NCBI RefSeq assembly: GCF_900116645.1
Contig: NZ_FPBO01000017.1
Location: 62,001-126,000, forward strand
DNA: 64,000 nucleotides
Reading direction: 5' to 3'
From: Pseudoduganella namucuonensis
GTDB taxonomy: Bacteria; Pseudomonadota; Gammaproteobacteria; Burkholderiales; Burkholderiaceae_D
Shown here: piece by piece, positions 51,157 to 59,254 of the stretch
Position numbering within the stretch: the first letter of the stretch is position 1
Layout of the letters: every line of letters starts with the position of its first letter
Notes under the pieces: model-generated
Databases searched by the model: none
Told to the model about the DNA's origin: nothing
The model's input: only the letters and a program-made list of their open reading frames with translations
Position numbers and translations under genes: made by a program

Positions 51157-51184
51157 CGGGGAGCCTAGGCTCCCCGTTTTTTTT
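51157..51184 (+). terminator. Intrinsic terminator after sucCD
   Basis: CGGGGAGCC-TA-GGCTCCCCG is a 20-bp perfect palindrome (51157-51176) followed by eight T residues. Confidence 0.9.
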
Positions 51185-51207
51185 GGGGGGCCACAGCGGC
51201 GCAAACC

Positions 51208-51273
51208 GGGGACAGACCCGCGATCCGCGTCCCATGCCCTTGCCAAGGCGTGTGGCGCGGTGGGTCTGTCCCC
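51208..51273. repeat. REP-like inverted repeat (GGGGACAGACCC family)
   Basis: GGGGACAGACCC (51208-51219) is exactly complementary to GGGTCTGTCCCC (51262-51273), with 42 bp between. A close relative occurs at 57634-57701 and simpler GGGGTC-GACCC forms at 59210 and 62419. It lies between the sucCD terminator and the FHA gene. Confidence 0.65.
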
Positions 51274-51302
51274 AGAATTGTTGGCATCATCCGGAGGACA
51301 GG

Positions 51303-51914
51303 TTGGGGAAGATCATCATTTCGCGCGACGGCGTGGTCGAGCGGGAAGTCCAGTTGAGCAAGGAGCGGATGACCATCGGCCGCCGCAGCCACAACGACAT
51401 CGTGCTCAGCCATGGAGCCGTGAGCGGCGAGCACGCCGTCATCACGACCATCCTCGACGACTCCTTCCTGGAAGACCTGCAAAGCACCAACGGCACCTTC
51501 GTCAACGGCCACCGCATCGGCAAGCACTTCCTCCAGCACCAGGACGCGATCAAGCTGGCCAAATACCAGATCCAATACCTCGCCGACGGCGTCCGCCCGC
51601 TGGGCGCGCCGGTCGCCGACGCCACCGTGCCCCTGCGCAACGCCCCGGCGGCCGCCGAGGGACGCATCGAAGTGCTCAACGGCGGCAACGCCGGCAAGCA
51701 ACTGGCGCTGACCAAGCCGCTGACCACGCTGGGCCGTCCCGTGGTGCAAGTGGTGGTGATTTCACGCGGGGTGGACGCCTATTCCATCGCCCAGGTGGAA
51801 GGCGACGCGGTCACCACGCTGAACGGCGTCGCCCTCGGCAGGCAGCCGAAGCGGCTGCAAAACGGCGACGTGATCGACCTCAGCGGAACGCGGATGGCTT
51901 TCTGGCAAGATTGA
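51303..51914 (+). CDS. FHA-domain protein
   Basis: 203 residues starting at TTG (51303), set by a perfect GGAGG 5 nt upstream; a longer open frame reaches into the REP-like element. An FHA domain spans ~20-90: MTIGRRSHNDIVL, SGEHAVI, LQSTNGTFVNG. FHA modules bind phosphothreonine. Residues ~115-203 look like a second, degenerate FHA fold (LTKPLTTLGRP, LNGVALGRQPKRLQNGDVIDLSG) without the Arg/Ser/Asn set. It lies immediately upstream of the sigma54-controlled pilin gene, which has its own promoter. Confidence 0.85.
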   Translation: MGKIIISRDGVVEREVQLSKERMTIGRRSHNDIVLSHGAVSGEHAVITTILDDSFLEDLQSTNGTFVNGHRIGKHFLQHQDAIKLAKYQIQYLADGVRPLGAPVADATVPLRNAPAAAEGRIEVLNGGNAGKQLALTKPLTTLGRPVVQVVVISRGVDAYSIAQVEGDAVTTLNGVALGRQPKRLQNGDVIDLSGTRMAFWQD

Positions 51915-51926
51915 GCGCCCCCGGCA

Positions 51927-52034
51927 CTGACAAAAACCGGCAACTGGCGAAAAACGGCAGCGCTGTGACAAGTTCTGCCACCCCAACTGACAAAAATCGT
52001 CAGTCGCGGGCGCCAAAGCTGACAGAAATTGGCG
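51927..52034 (+). promoter_or_regulatory. Three CTGACA-type repeats upstream of the pilin promoter (candidate PilR sites)
   Basis: CTGACAAAAACCGG begins at 51927, CTGACAAAAATCGTCAG at 51987 and CTGACAGAAATTGGCG at 52019. On the other strand the common core is TTTTTGTCAG. They lie roughly 30-140 bp upstream of a sigma54 promoter, where enhancer-binding proteins such as PilR bind; PilR sites contain TGTC. The assignment to PilR is inferred. Confidence 0.55.
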
Positions 52035-52064
52035 AAAAGGGGGCCGAAAACGGCCTGAACAGGC

Positions 52065-52080
52065 TGGCACGCCGATTGCT
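52065..52080 (+). promoter_or_regulatory. Sigma54 (RpoN) promoter of the pilin gene
   Basis: TGGCAC-N5-TTGCT: the -24 GG (52066-52067) and -12 GC (52078-52079) are separated by exactly 10 bp and both half-sites match the consensus. The start codon is 52 bp downstream. Confidence 0.88.
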
Positions 52081-52131
52081 CTTACTCAAGTGTCGTAACC
52101 TAACTCGTAGTCACCCTTGAGGAGAAGCAAA

Positions 52132-52593
52132 ATGAAATCCATGAAAATGATGAAGCAGCAAGCCCAAGCCGGTTTTACCCTGATCGAACTGATGATCGTC
52201 GTTGCGATCATCGGCATCCTGGCGGCCGTGGCGATTCCTGCTTACAGCGATTACACCATCAAGGCCAAGATCGGTAACGCCCTGGGCGCGGTGAGCTCCA
52301 TGAAGACCGCCGTTGGCCTGTGCGCACAGGAAGCGGGCGGCTCGTTCGACACCTGCGACACCGGCGCCGCTGGCATCCCAGCCTTCACCGCCACCAAGGA
52401 AGTGGCCAGCGTCACCGTCACCAACGGCGTGATCGCCGCCACCCTGGGCACCGGCATCGGCACCGGCGTTGACGGCCTGATCATCACCGCGACCCCGACC
52501 CTGCCGGCTGGCGACTCGCAAATCAAGTGGGTGAACACGACGACCGTGACCCAAGCCGCCGCGCTGGCCGCCATCACCAAGAACAACCCCTAA
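52132..52593 (+). CDS. pilA: Type IV pilin (major pilin-like prepilin)
   Basis: 153 residues. The class IIIa prepilin leader MKSMKMMKQQAQAG is cleaved before Phe15; Glu19 is the conserved +5 glutamate, followed by the hydrophobic helix LIELMIVVAIIGILAAVAIP. The two cysteines in GLCAQEAGGSFDTCDTG could form the disulphide of a short loop. GAGGAG precedes the ATG at 52132. The promoter is sigma54-type and a terminator follows, so it is transcribed alone. No pilus-assembly genes are near, which is usual for pilA. Confidence 0.93.
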   Translation: MKSMKMMKQQAQAGFTLIELMIVVAIIGILAAVAIPAYSDYTIKAKIGNALGAVSSMKTAVGLCAQEAGGSFDTCDTGAAGIPAFTATKEVASVTVTNGVIAATLGTGIGTGVDGLIITATPTLPAGDSQIKWVNTTTVTQAAALAAITKNNP

Positions 52594-52628
52594 TATGGGC
52601 TGACACCGCCGCCAGGCGGTGGCCGACG

Positions 52629-52656
52629 AAACCGGGCCTCGCGCCCGGTTTTTTTA
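52629..52656 (+). terminator. Intrinsic terminator after pilA
   Basis: AAACCGGGC (52629-52637) pairs with GCCCGGTTT (52643-52651) around a 5-nt loop, followed by T residues. It lies between the converging pilin and PilZ genes. Confidence 0.88.
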
Positions 52657-52660
52657 TTGC

Positions 52661-53371
52661 CTAAACGATTTTCTGCCGGTCCGCGATCAGCGCCTCGTAG
52701 GTGAGGTTCTGCAGCAGCGTGAAATGCTCCGGGGCCAGGTCGACGAACTGCACGCCGTAGGTGAACACCTCCCGCTCCTCGTTCGCCGGTCGCGCCAGGT
52801 TGACATTGCGCACCAGCGCCTGGGTTTGTATCGGCACCCGGCGGTTGTCGGGCGGCGCCAGCAACGAGAAGGCGATGCCGACCCGGGATTCGTCCGGAGG
52901 CAATTTCCGTCCCGTCTCCAGCAGCGCGCCGGACACGGACAGGTTCAACAGGGACACCGGCACCTTGCCGGTCTGCTCGCAACTCACCTCGGCCGGAATA
53001 TCGACCCGCACCCGCATCGCGGTGCGCAGGCTGGTGCCCTGGATCTGGTCGGGGAAGCTCAGATGGACGTAGAACAGCGGGCGGCCGAACACGCGCTGCA
53101 CGATGGCGGGGAAGGAGCACACGTTCACGCCGGAAAATACGCGTATCGTCAGCTTGTCGCCCTCGTTGACGGCGACCGGGGCGCCGTTCTCGAGGGGGAT
53201 CCTGACGATCAGGTATTCATCCTTGACCCAGCCGATGATGGTGGAGAAATGCTGTATGGGTTTGATGGTGCGGTGGGTGATGAACTGGATCCTGCCGCCC
53301 ACCTGCAGATTCATCTCTTCAAACTCGTATTCCTGCGTCCTCGCCTCGGCCGGCGAAGTGGTGCTGGTCAT
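52661..53371 (-). CDS. PilZ-domain protein with an N-terminal YcgR-like domain
   Basis: 236 residues, cytoplasmic. The N-terminal ~110 residues resemble the PilZN/YcgR domain (LQVGGRIQFITHR, DEYLIVRIPLENG, LTIRVFSGVNVCSFPA). The PilZ domain carries RTAMR (Arg116 and Arg120) and NLSVSGA (143-149), the two c-di-GMP binding motifs. YcgR-type proteins slow flagellar motors; with pilA next door, a role in switching between pilus- and flagellum-based motility is an inference. It converges on pilA. Confidence 0.88.
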   Translation of the reverse strand: MTSTTSPAEARTQEYEFEEMNLQVGGRIQFITHRTIKPIQHFSTIIGWVKDEYLIVRIPLENGAPVAVNEGDKLTIRVFSGVNVCSFPAIVQRVFGRPLFYVHLSFPDQIQGTSLRTAMRVRVDIPAEVSCEQTGKVPVSLLNLSVSGALLETGRKLPPDESRVGIAFSLLAPPDNRRVPIQTQALVRNVNLARPANEEREVFTYGVQFVDLAPEHFTLLQNLTYEALIADRQKIV

Positions 53372-53504
53372 GCGCTGCCTTTTGTTGTGCCTATTTCATC
53401 TTTTCAATTATATACGGCCATCCAGGCATCGGCAGCACGGCAAGATGGCGCTTATGCCTTCGCCTCGCCGCTGCGGAGATGCGCCGGCGTCCCCTGCGGG
53501 GACC

Positions 53505-53966
53505 CTACTTCTTGCGAGTTAGTGTTGGGCGCGTGCCACTGGTGGGCGTTTCACCCGGCGGGCTAACATCGACGATGCGAACGGTGATGGACGTTTCAAG
53601 TCGATAAGGGACACGTACATTGGGCCCTTTGAAATCTTTGGTGTTGCGAGTGATGAGGGTTAAGCCTTTGATTTTGGCGGTCGCGGCAATAATGGCGTCG
53701 GGGAGCGAAATTTTTGGTCCAATCCGCCGCCGCTCCGCTACCAGCGCTGCAGCGGCTTGCATGATCTCGGCGTCGATTTCGATGATCTCCAACCCGAATT
53801 CAGCCATGAACGCGTCAAACCGTGGAATCTCATCCGCGTTCGCGCCCCCATAGAGCTCCATCCAGGTAATGGCGCTGATGGCTGGGCCATCCCAGTACGC
53901 CAGTTCCGCCAATGCCTCTGGGTAGTTTTTGCTCCAGTCGATCAGGATATTGGTGTCGAAAAGCAC
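53505..53966 (-). CDS. vapC: PIN-domain toxin (VapC-like ribonuclease)
   Basis: 153 residues beginning with GTG (53964-53966). The PIN acidic residues are Asp4 (MLFDTN), Glu37 (WMELYGG), Asp90 (LPDAIIAATA) and Asp111 (NTKDF). VapC toxins cleave tRNA or rRNA until bound by VapB. The GTG shares one base with the stop of the upstream small gene (TAGTG). The C-terminus runs ~25 residues past the PIN fold (GETPTSGTRPTLTRKK), of unknown meaning. Confidence 0.86.
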   Translation of the reverse strand: MLFDTNILIDWSKNYPEALAELAYWDGPAISAITWMELYGGANADEIPRFDAFMAEFGLEIIEIDAEIMQAAAALVAERRRIGPKISLPDAIIAATAKIKGLTLITRNTKDFKGPNVRVPYRLETSITVRIVDVSPPGETPTSGTRPTLTRKK

Positions 53967-54172
53967 TAGCGCCTTTCAGCCCTCAATTCGCGCTGGTATT
54001 CCAAGCCGTCGGCAGGAATGTCCGACCGGTCCGACCAGATGCCGGCCACTTTTTTAAGGGCGACCATACGGCGAGCTCGGCGAGCTTCAACTGTGTCCTC
54101 AACGGCAGGGCCTTCATCAGTGGCCGCGTCGACCAATTGATGATGGTCCAGCGAATGTCTCAATATGGCCAT
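53966..54172 (-). CDS. vapB: Probable VapB-like antitoxin
   Basis: 68 residues from MAILRHSLDHH, with TTGGGAGG 5 nt upstream of the ATG (54170-54172); a start 7 codons earlier lacks one. It is charged and Arg-rich (EARRARRMVALKKV, ELRAERR). The family is not recognisable from sequence alone. The antitoxin role rests on its size, its position directly before the PIN toxin and the one-base overlap. Confidence 0.7.
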   Translation of the reverse strand: MAILRHSLDHHQLVDAATDEGPAVEDTVEARRARRMVALKKVAGIWSDRSDIPADGLEYQRELRAERR

Positions 54173-54252
54173 GGCAGACCTCCCAATAAGCATCTACGTT
54201 GCAGTTAGTGTAGCGTGTATCAGGTTCAGTGTCGCCGAGCGCCTCCTCAGCA

Positions 54253-54768
54253 TTACTTATCCATATCGGCCGTCCAATCCCCCGACTTCCCGCCATGCTT
54301 CTCCATCACGCGGATGTCGCCCATCACCATGCCCCGGTCGACGGCCTTGCACATGTCGTACACGGTGAGCAGGCCGACCTGCACGGCCGTCAGCGCTTCC
54401 ATTTCGACGCCGGTTTTGCCATGGGTTTCCACCTGCGCCGTGCAATGCACGCTGGACGTGGCCTCGTCGGCGGTCAGGTCGACCTTCACGCGCGTCAGCG
54501 CCAGCGGGTGGCACAAGGGGATAAGGTCGCTGGTGCGCTTGGCGCCCATGATGGCGGCGATGCGCGCGATACCCAGCACGTCACCCTTCTTGGCCGTTCC
54601 CGATACAATAATCGCCAGTGTCTCCGGCTTCATGCGGATGCTGCCGCTGGCGACCGCGACGCGGTGGGTTTCCTGCTTGGCGCCGACATCGACCATGTGC
54701 GCCTGGCCGGTGGAATCGAAGTGGGTGAGACCCGCGTTTGGCGCCGGGTCTTGGGTGGAGCTGTTCAT
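54253..54768 (-). CDS. moaC: Cyclic pyranopterin monophosphate synthase
   Basis: 171 residues. With MoaA it makes cPMP for molybdenum cofactor; the nitrate reductase at the left end needs that cofactor. Signatures: LTHFDSTGQAHMVDVG, LIPLCHPL, VEMEALTAVQVGLLTVYDMCKAVDRGM and the C-terminal lysine region EKHGGKSGD. The start at 54768 is chosen for family length; an in-frame ATG 13 codons upstream is possible. It is divergent from the metalloprotease gene, 45 bp apart. Confidence 0.93.
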   Translation of the reverse strand: MNSSTQDPAPNAGLTHFDSTGQAHMVDVGAKQETHRVAVASGSIRMKPETLAIIVSGTAKKGDVLGIARIAAIMGAKRTSDLIPLCHPLALTRVKVDLTADEATSSVHCTAQVETHGKTGVEMEALTAVQVGLLTVYDMCKAVDRGMVMGDIRVMEKHGGKSGDWTADMDK

Positions 54769-54813
54769 GTATAGTGGAAGTCCGTAGCTGGTGTTGACAG
54801 GTATCATATCACC

Positions 54814-56379
54814 GTGAAATCAAAACGTTGCCCCTCCCGCCTGATAGTCTCCCTGGCCCTTTCCCTCTTGTTCGCCGCGCCCCCGGGCATGGCGCAGATG
54901 ATGCCGTCCAAGCCGCTGAACCTGCCCAACCTGGGCGACACGGAACGGCAGGAGCTGTCGCCGCTCATCGAGCGCAAGCTGGGCGAGGAGATCATGTATG
55001 ACATCCGCAGCAACAAGGATTACCTGGACGACGCGCCCATCACCGAATACCTGAACAGCCTGGGCTCGACGCTGGTGTCGGCCCACCCGGGCGCGCGCGG
55101 CGAGGCCAGCTTCAACTACTTCTTCTTCGCCGTGCGCGACGGCCAGCTGAACGCGTTCGCGCTGCCGGGCGGCTTCATCGCGGTGCACTCGGCGCTGCTG
55201 CTGGCGGCGCAGACGGAATCGGAACTGGCGTCCGTGCTGGGACACGAGATCGGCCACGTCGCCCAGCGCCACATCGCGCGCCAGCTCGGGCAGCAGAAGC
55301 AGGACGCGCTGATTCCGCTGGCGGCCATGATCCTGGCGGTGCTGGCCGCCAAGTCGAACACGGACGCGGCGATGGGCGTGATGATGGGCGGCCAGGGCCT
55401 GGCCATCCAGCGCCAGCTCAACTTCGGCCGCGACGCCGAGCGCGAGGCGGACCGGGTCGGCTTCCAGATCCTGGGCGAGGCCGGTTTCGACACCAGCGGC
55501 ATGGTCGGCTTTTTCCAGCGCATGCAGGCGGCCAGCCGTTCGCACAGCGACCTGGTGCCGGCCTACCTGCTGACCCACCCGCTGACCACCGAACGCATCG
55601 CCGACATCCAGGCCCGCATCCGCGAGCAGCCCTACAAGCAGCGGCTGGACAGCCTGGAGTTCTATCTGGTGCGTTCGCGCGCGCGCGTGCTGCAGGACGA
55701 GAGTTCGCAGGGCCTGGCCGAATCCATGCAGTATTTCCAGGGCCAGATCGAGCAGGACAGCCGCCAGCAGAAGACGGCCGGCCAGTACGGCATGGCGTTC
55801 GCGATGTACAAGAAGCGCGACTGGGCCGCCGCGCAGGGCTGGCTGGACAAGGCGCGCGCGACCATCGAGGCGCCGCCGCCGAAGGGCACCTTCAGCCCGG
55901 GCAAGCGCGACACGGCGCCGGCCGTGTTCACCAGTTTGTCGCTGGACATCAAGCTGGGGCAGGAATCGAATCAGGAGGCGATCGCGGCGGCGCTGGCCGA
56001 GGCCTCGGCCGCGCACCTGACGTTCCCGCTGTCGCGCGGCATCACGCACCAGTACGCGGAGGCGATGCTGGCGTCCGGCAAGCACGAGGAGGCGGCGCGC
56101 TTCCTGCGCGAGCAGGCGCAGCTGTACCGCGAGGAGCCAGAGTTGCAGGACTTGCTGGCCAAGGCCTATTCCAAGCAGGGCAAGATGGCCTTGCAGCACA
56201 TGGCGCTGGCGGAGTCGTACATGCTGCAGGGCGGCACGCTGGCGGCGCTGGACCAGCTGGCGCTGGCGCGCAAATCGAGCGACGCGTCGTTCTACGACCA
56301 GGCCCAGATCGACGCGCGCGAACGCGATTTCAAGCAGCGCCGCAAGGACGCGATGGGCGACAAGTACAAAGAGCCGTAG
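54814..56379 (+). CDS. bepA: Periplasmic M48 metalloprotease with TPR-like C-terminus (BepA-like)
   Basis: 521 residues, GTG start. Signal peptide LIVSLALSLLFAAPPGMA. The zinc site is HEIGH (144-148) with the third ligand in NFGRDAEREAD. The C-terminal ~200 residues are helical repeats of TPR type (EEAARFLREQAQLYREEPELQDLLAKAY). BepA degrades or assists misassembled outer-membrane proteins such as LptD. The length is close to E. coli BepA (487) with a longer tail. A TTGACA lies at 54794, so the promoter must be close or upstream. Confidence 0.9.
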   Translation: MKSKRCPSRLIVSLALSLLFAAPPGMAQMMPSKPLNLPNLGDTERQELSPLIERKLGEEIMYDIRSNKDYLDDAPITEYLNSLGSTLVSAHPGARGEASFNYFFFAVRDGQLNAFALPGGFIAVHSALLLAAQTESELASVLGHEIGHVAQRHIARQLGQQKQDALIPLAAMILAVLAAKSNTDAAMGVMMGGQGLAIQRQLNFGRDAEREADRVGFQILGEAGFDTSGMVGFFQRMQAASRSHSDLVPAYLLTHPLTTERIADIQARIREQPYKQRLDSLEFYLVRSRARVLQDESSQGLAESMQYFQGQIEQDSRQQKTAGQYGMAFAMYKKRDWAAAQGWLDKARATIEAPPPKGTFSPGKRDTAPAVFTSLSLDIKLGQESNQEAIAAALAEASAAHLTFPLSRGITHQYAEAMLASGKHEEAARFLREQAQLYREEPELQDLLAKAYSKQGKMALQHMALAESYMLQGGTLAALDQLALARKSSDASFYDQAQIDARERDFKQRRKDAMGDKYKEP

Positions 56380-56419
56380 CAAGCATGCCCTCATCAAGGA
56401 CTCAGGCAAGGAATGCCGG

Positions 56420-57511
56420 ATGAGCACCGGCGACGGTATCGCCCGGCTGCGCGCGCTATTGGCGGCCGAGGCGCGCGCCTTGTTGGCCGTCAACGCCAGC
56501 GACCGCCTCTGGCAGATGCCCTTCGCCGCCGCGCTGGCCACCGGCCTGCCGCTGCTGGCGGGCGCCTGGTTCGGCAATCTGGAACACGGCCTGGTCGCCT
56601 CGCTGGGCGGCATGGTCTTCCTGTATTGCCCGCACACGCCGATGTCGCACCGCATGGTGCTGCTGCTGGCCGGCGCCTTCGGCATGACGGCCAGCTACGC
56701 GCTGGGCATGCTCAGCCATCTGGTGCCGGCGCTGATGATGCCGATGCTGACCTTCATCGCCATCGTCGTCACCATGATCTGCCGCTTTTACCAGCTGGGG
56801 CCGCCGGGCAGCCTGTTCTTCATCATGGCCGCCGCCATCGGCGCGTACACGCCCACCGCGCTGGCGGAGATACCGCGCATGGTGGGCCTGTGCGCGCTGG
56901 GGAGTTTGCTGGCCTGCGTCGTCGCGTTCTTCTACAGCCTGCTGTCGTTGCGGCTGCGCCCGGCGGACCCGGTGCGCCCCCTGCCCGAACCCGGCTTCGA
57001 TTTCGTGGTCTTCGATTCCGTGGTGATCGGCGTGTTCGTCGGCGGATCGCTGGCCCTGGCCCAGGCGCTGGGCATGGAGAAGGCTTACTGGGCGCCGATC
57101 AGTTGCCTGGCCGTGATGCAGGCGCAGACCCTGCGCGCCCTGTGGACCAAGCAGCTGCAACGCGTGCTGGGCACGGCGCTGGGCCTGGCGCTGGCCTGGG
57201 CGCTGTTGCTGCTGCCATTGGACGCGTGGCGGATTTCGCTGGTCATGATGCTGCTGACCTTCATTATCGAAATGATGGTCGTGCGCCACTATGGCTTGGC
57301 GGTCCTGTTCATCACGCCGATGACCATCCTGCTGGCGGAGGCGGCCACGCTGGGGCATGGCGCGGGCGCGGGGCTGGTCGCCGCGCGCTTCGCCGACACC
57401 GTGCTGGGTTGCCTGGTGGGACTGGCCGGTGGCGTATGCCTGCATGGTCCGCGTTTCCGCGCGGTGGCGGGCGGGGCGCTGCGCAGGGGGCTGGGGAAGT
57501 TGTCGCCCTAG
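56420..57511 (+). CDS. FUSC-family inner-membrane protein
   Basis: 363 residues. Two blocks of hydrophobic helices (GLVASLGGMVFLY to GLCALGSLLACVVAFFY, then FDSVVIGVFVGGSLALAQALG onward) are joined by a short loop, as in the FUSC/aromatic-acid efflux-like fold; the second block has YWAPISCLAVMQAQTLRALWTKQLQRVLGTALG. Homologous domains occur in fusaric acid resistance and AaeB exporters. The substrate is unknown and no membrane-fusion partner lies beside it. The start follows an AAGGA a little upstream; it converges on the next gene with 12 bp between. Confidence 0.82.
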   Translation: MSTGDGIARLRALLAAEARALLAVNASDRLWQMPFAAALATGLPLLAGAWFGNLEHGLVASLGGMVFLYCPHTPMSHRMVLLLAGAFGMTASYALGMLSHLVPALMMPMLTFIAIVVTMICRFYQLGPPGSLFFIMAAAIGAYTPTALAEIPRMVGLCALGSLLACVVAFFYSLLSLRLRPADPVRPLPEPGFDFVVFDSVVIGVFVGGSLALAQALGMEKAYWAPISCLAVMQAQTLRALWTKQLQRVLGTALGLALAWALLLLPLDAWRISLVMMLLTFIIEMMVVRHYGLAVLFITPMTILLAEAATLGHGAGAGLVAARFADTVLGCLVGLAGGVCLHGPRFRAVAGGALRRGLGKLSP

Positions 57512-57523
57512 CGTGGGGCAGGG

Positions 57524-58186
57524 TCAGGCGGCGGGCAGGCGCTGGAAGTTGAAGCGCGAGGGGATGTCTTCGCTGCGCAGATGCTGGACGGGGATGTCGC
57601 GCCCGCCCGCGCGCAGCACCAGCGGCGCGGAAACCGGGGACAGACCCCGGTTCGGCGCCGCGTCCGTGGCCGGCGCCGTCCGATCCGGGGTCTGTCCCCG
57701 GGTGGCGTCGGCTGCGGATAGCCAGGCGAGCAGGGCGTCGTCGCCGGCGGGCCGGCCGCCGATTTCCAGGCGTTCCATCGCCTGCGCCATGTCGCGGTCG
57801 TCGAGCTGGGCCACGGTATCCCCTTGTCGCAGCACCAGCTCGCCGGCCTCCGTCAGCCACGCGGCCTCGGGCGCGAACGCGGCGCCGGTGTGCAGCGCGA
57901 AGCCGGCCGCCGGATCGGTGCGCGCCACGAACGGCGTGGTTTCCAGGTTCAGGTACACGCGCTGCGGGCCGTTCTGGAAATACCAGCAGCCGCGCTCGTC
58001 ACTGCCGTAATTGCGCACGATAAAGCCGACCAGCGCCGGATTGCTCAGCTTGTCGCCCGCCAGTCCAAGTTGCTGCGCGCGCTCGTCGCGCATACGCCAG
58101 TTGCCGCGCGCGTCCAGCCCCAGCCAGCCGTAACAGTTGGGCACGTTCGGCCATTTGGCCATGGCCTGTTTGACGATGTCATCCAT
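57524..58186 (-). CDS. Conserved hypothetical protein with a REP-like insertion
   Basis: 220 residues, soluble. I recognise it only as a burkholderial conserved family (begins with an AKWPNVPNCYGWLGLDARG segment, then GCWYFQNGPQRVYLNLE). It has been labelled DUF2946-like in relatives, but I am not sure. Residues ~163-185, between a well-ordered region and the C-terminal LRAGGRDIPVQHL, are translated from a perfect 17-bp inverted repeat and the sequence between its arms. The stretch therefore looks like a tolerated in-frame insertion. It begins 3 bp after the YheT-type hydrolase stop and so is in the same operon. Confidence 0.75.
   Translation of the reverse strand: MDDIVKQAMAKWPNVPNCYGWLGLDARGNWRMRDERAQQLGLAGDKLSNPALVGFIVRNYGSDERGCWYFQNGPQRVYLNLETTPFVARTDPAAGFALHTGAAFAPEAAWLTEAGELVLRQGDTVAQLDDRDMAQAMERLEIGGRPAGDDALLAWLSAADATRGQTPDRTAPATDAAPNRGLSPVSAPLVLRAGGRDIPVQHLRSEDIPSRFNFQRLPAA
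57634..57701. repeat. REP-like inverted repeat inside a coding sequence
   Basis: CCGGGGACAGACCCCGG (57634-57650) is exactly complementary to 57685-57701 (17 of 17), with 34 bp between. It shares the GGGGACAGACCC core with the element at 51208. It is read through by the hypothetical gene at 57524-58186 as a Pro/Arg/Thr/Ala-rich loop. Confidence 0.75.
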
Positions 58187-58189
58187 GTT

Positions 58190-59182
58190 TCACGCTTCGC
58201 ACGAGTGGTCGGAGCGCGCCGCCTTGCCAGCGGTCGCGTCTTCCAGGAATTGGATCAGCCGCCGCGGCAGCCAATTGAGGTGGCCGGGCGGGCCGCCGGC
58301 GGCGAAGCCCACATGGCCGCCCGCCTCAGGATAATCCAGAACCACGCTGGACGCCGCTTTGCGTGGCAAGTGGATGCCGGGCAGGAAGGGATCGTTCTGC
58401 GCGTTGAGCACCAGGGTGGGCACGGTGATGTCGGGCAGCACGTGCTTGGCGCTGGCGCGGTCCCAGTAGTCGTCGGTGTCGCGGTAGCCGTGCAGCGGCG
58501 CGGTCACCACGTTGTCGAAGGCGTACAGGTCGTTGGCCGCCATCAGCGCCTCCAGGTCGAACAGGCCGGGGAACTGCTTGAGCTTGGCCACGCACTTCGG
58601 TTTCAGCGTGTTCAGGAACATGCGCGTGTAGAAGCGGTTGAAGCCGCGCGACAGCGCGTCGCCGCCGCGCGCCAGGTCCAGCGGGGCGGACACGGAGCAG
58701 GCGGCGTCCACGAACTCGGCCTGGTGCTGCGATTCGCCCAGCCAGCGCAGCAGCGCGTTGCCGCCCAGCGAGACGCCGGCCACGTAGAAGCGGCTGCACG
58801 CGCCATCCCTGGCGCGCGGGTGCAGGCGGCGGATGATCCAGTCCAGCTCGACGGCGTCGCCGGAGTGGTAGAAGCGGGGCGCCAGGTTGGGCTCGCCCGA
58901 GCAGCCGCGGAAGTGCGGCACCGCGCCGGACCAGCCGCGCGCGGCCACGTCGGCCATCAGGGCGCGCGCGTAGTGGCTGTCGGACGAGCCCTCCAGGCCG
59001 TGGAACAGCGCCACGAAGGGCTGGCCGGGCTGGCCGTCGACGAAGTCGACGTCGATGAAATCGCCGTCCGGCGCCTGCCAGCGCTCGCGTCGGAAGGGCA
59101 CGCTCGGCTTGGCGATGCAGGTGGCCGGGTAGATCGTTTGCAGATGGCCGGTGGGCAACCAGAGTGGGGCGGTGTATTTCAT
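58190..59182 (-). CDS. yheT: YheT-family alpha/beta hydrolase
   Basis: 330 residues, cytoplasmic. Typical features: LWLPTGHLQTIYPA at the start, FHGLEGSSDSHYARALM (oxyanion region), HFRGCSGEPN, nucleophile Ser in VAGVSLGGNALLRWLGE, Asp in LNAQNDPFLPG and His in EAGGHVGFAAGG. YheT is a conserved esterase-like protein of unknown physiological substrate. It is followed by the hypothetical gene 3 bp away; a REP-like hairpin lies just upstream. Confidence 0.9.
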   Translation of the reverse strand: MKYTAPLWLPTGHLQTIYPATCIAKPSVPFRRERWQAPDGDFIDVDFVDGQPGQPFVALFHGLEGSSDSHYARALMADVAARGWSGAVPHFRGCSGEPNLAPRFYHSGDAVELDWIIRRLHPRARDGACSRFYVAGVSLGGNALLRWLGESQHQAEFVDAACSVSAPLDLARGGDALSRGFNRFYTRMFLNTLKPKCVAKLKQFPGLFDLEALMAANDLYAFDNVVTAPLHGYRDTDDYWDRASAKHVLPDITVPTLVLNAQNDPFLPGIHLPRKAASSVVLDYPEAGGHVGFAAGGPPGHLNWLPRRLIQFLEDATAGKAARSDHSCEA

Positions 59183-59209
59183 GGTGTCAATAAACCAAAG
59201 GCGAATTCA

Positions 59210-59236
59210 GGGGTCAGACCCGTTGGGTCTGACCCC
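59210..59236. repeat. REP-like hairpin GGGGTCAGACCC, copy 1
   Basis: GGGGTCAGACCC and GGGTCTGACCCC form a 12-bp perfect stem with a 3-nt loop. Flanks AACCAAAGGC on the left and TTGCGGTTGGTTTTCA on the right are also shared with the copy at 62419 and are partly complementary to each other. The whole unit is about 65 bp (59190-59254) and lies between two minus-strand genes. Confidence 0.8.
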
Positions 59237-59254
59237 GGCAGTTGCGGTTGGTTT

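Noticed and set aside
54794..54799. TTGACA as -35 of the metalloprotease gene
   Set aside because: A -10 at the proper distance would fall inside the coding sequence. I therefore did not call a promoter.
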